DNA of 6,316 bases from Ilyomonas sp964658445 (lineage in GTDB: Bacteria > Bacteroidota > Bacteroidia > Chitinophagales > Chitinophagaceae): NCBI GenBank assembly GCA_964658445.1, contig CAZZZH010000261.1, forward strand, positions 1 to 6,316. The letters run 5' to 3'. Of this stretch, positions 6,131 to 6,316 are shown in pieces. A model generated the notes under the pieces. It saw nothing but the letters and a program-made list of their open reading frames with translations. It ran no database searches and was not told where the DNA came from. The stretch's first letter is position 1; every line of letters starts with the position of its first letter. The position numbers and the translations under genes were made by a program.

Positions 6131-6316
6131 CTACGATTCTTCATCAAAGTAAAGCTTATAAAAGTTTTTCTCCTTCATTTCATCATAGCCACGCTCTATT
6201 AGGTCTTTTCTGCCATGGATATAAACATGAAAGTTTTTATCCAACTTCAAAACACTTTTATACACCCGCTCGCTTTTTTTTACGGCAGATAAATGAATGT
6301 CAAATTCATCTTCAAT
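6131..6316 (-). CDS. Nucleoid-associated protein (NdpA/NA37 family), C-terminal fragment
   Basis: The last 61 codons of a gene that enters from the right edge and stops at TAG 6131-6133; its start is outside the window. The visible residues include VKKSERVYKSVLKLDKNF followed by HVYIHG and end NFYKLYFDEES. From memory this is the conserved C-terminus of the 37-kDa nucleoid-associated protein family (NdpA/YejK type, PF04245) as found in Bacteroidota, where the full protein is about 340-350 residues. Family members bind the nucleoid, but their role is not well defined. No signal or membrane segment is visible. The truncation is due to the window edge, not a mutation. Identification rests on a short piece, so it is probable rather than certain. 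Confidence 0.75.
   Translation of the reverse strand: MEDEFDIHLSAVKKSERVYKSVLKLDKNFHVYIHGRKDLIERGYDEMKEKNFYKLYFDEES

Overview
This is an ordinary chromosomal stretch from a member of the Bacteroidota, most likely near Chitinophagaceae. That placement is inferred from protein style and from promoter elements of the Bacteroidota type (TAnnTTTG) ahead of several genes. Ribosome-binding regions are A/T-rich rather than Shine-Dalgarno-like. I see no phage gene, insertion sequence, CRISPR array, tRNA or rRNA.

Layout, left to right. (1) 34-1311 (+): tyrS, a complete tyrosyl-tRNA synthetase with its -7 promoter element at the left edge and a modest hairpin/T-rich terminator after it. (2) 1405-3345 (-): a two-gene unit, an EamA-type (DMT) permease followed 27 bp later by an enolase-superfamily dipeptide (L-Ala-D/L-Glu) epimerase, convergent with tyrS. 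(3) 3346-3453: a divergent promoter region. It holds an identical TTACTTTG -7 element facing each way and a perfect 16-bp palindrome. (4) 3454-4554 (+): anmK, anhydro-N-acetylmuramic acid kinase. (5) 4633-5049 (+): a small lipoprotein with an FxLYD-like beta-sandwich domain. (6) 5061-5210 (-): a 49-residue basic protein resembling a stand-alone integrase Arm/AP2-like DNA-binding domain. (7) 5277-6074 (-): an exported protein with two NIPSNAP domains. (8) 6131-6316 (-): the last 61 codons of a nucleoid-associated protein (NdpA/NA37 family) that runs off the right edge.

The most coherent biology is in the middle. AnmK phosphorylates the anhydro-sugar of recycled peptidoglycan. The dipeptide epimerase acts on L-Ala-D-Glu, the peptide part of the same material. 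They are transcribed divergently from a shared 108-bp region, with an uncharacterised permease between them. This suggests a small murein-recycling locus in which the permease may carry a murein-derived compound. That last step is inference. The other genes look like housekeeping or poorly characterised neighbours. I did not find convincing evidence of a wholly new system; the small Arm-like protein is the least explained gene.
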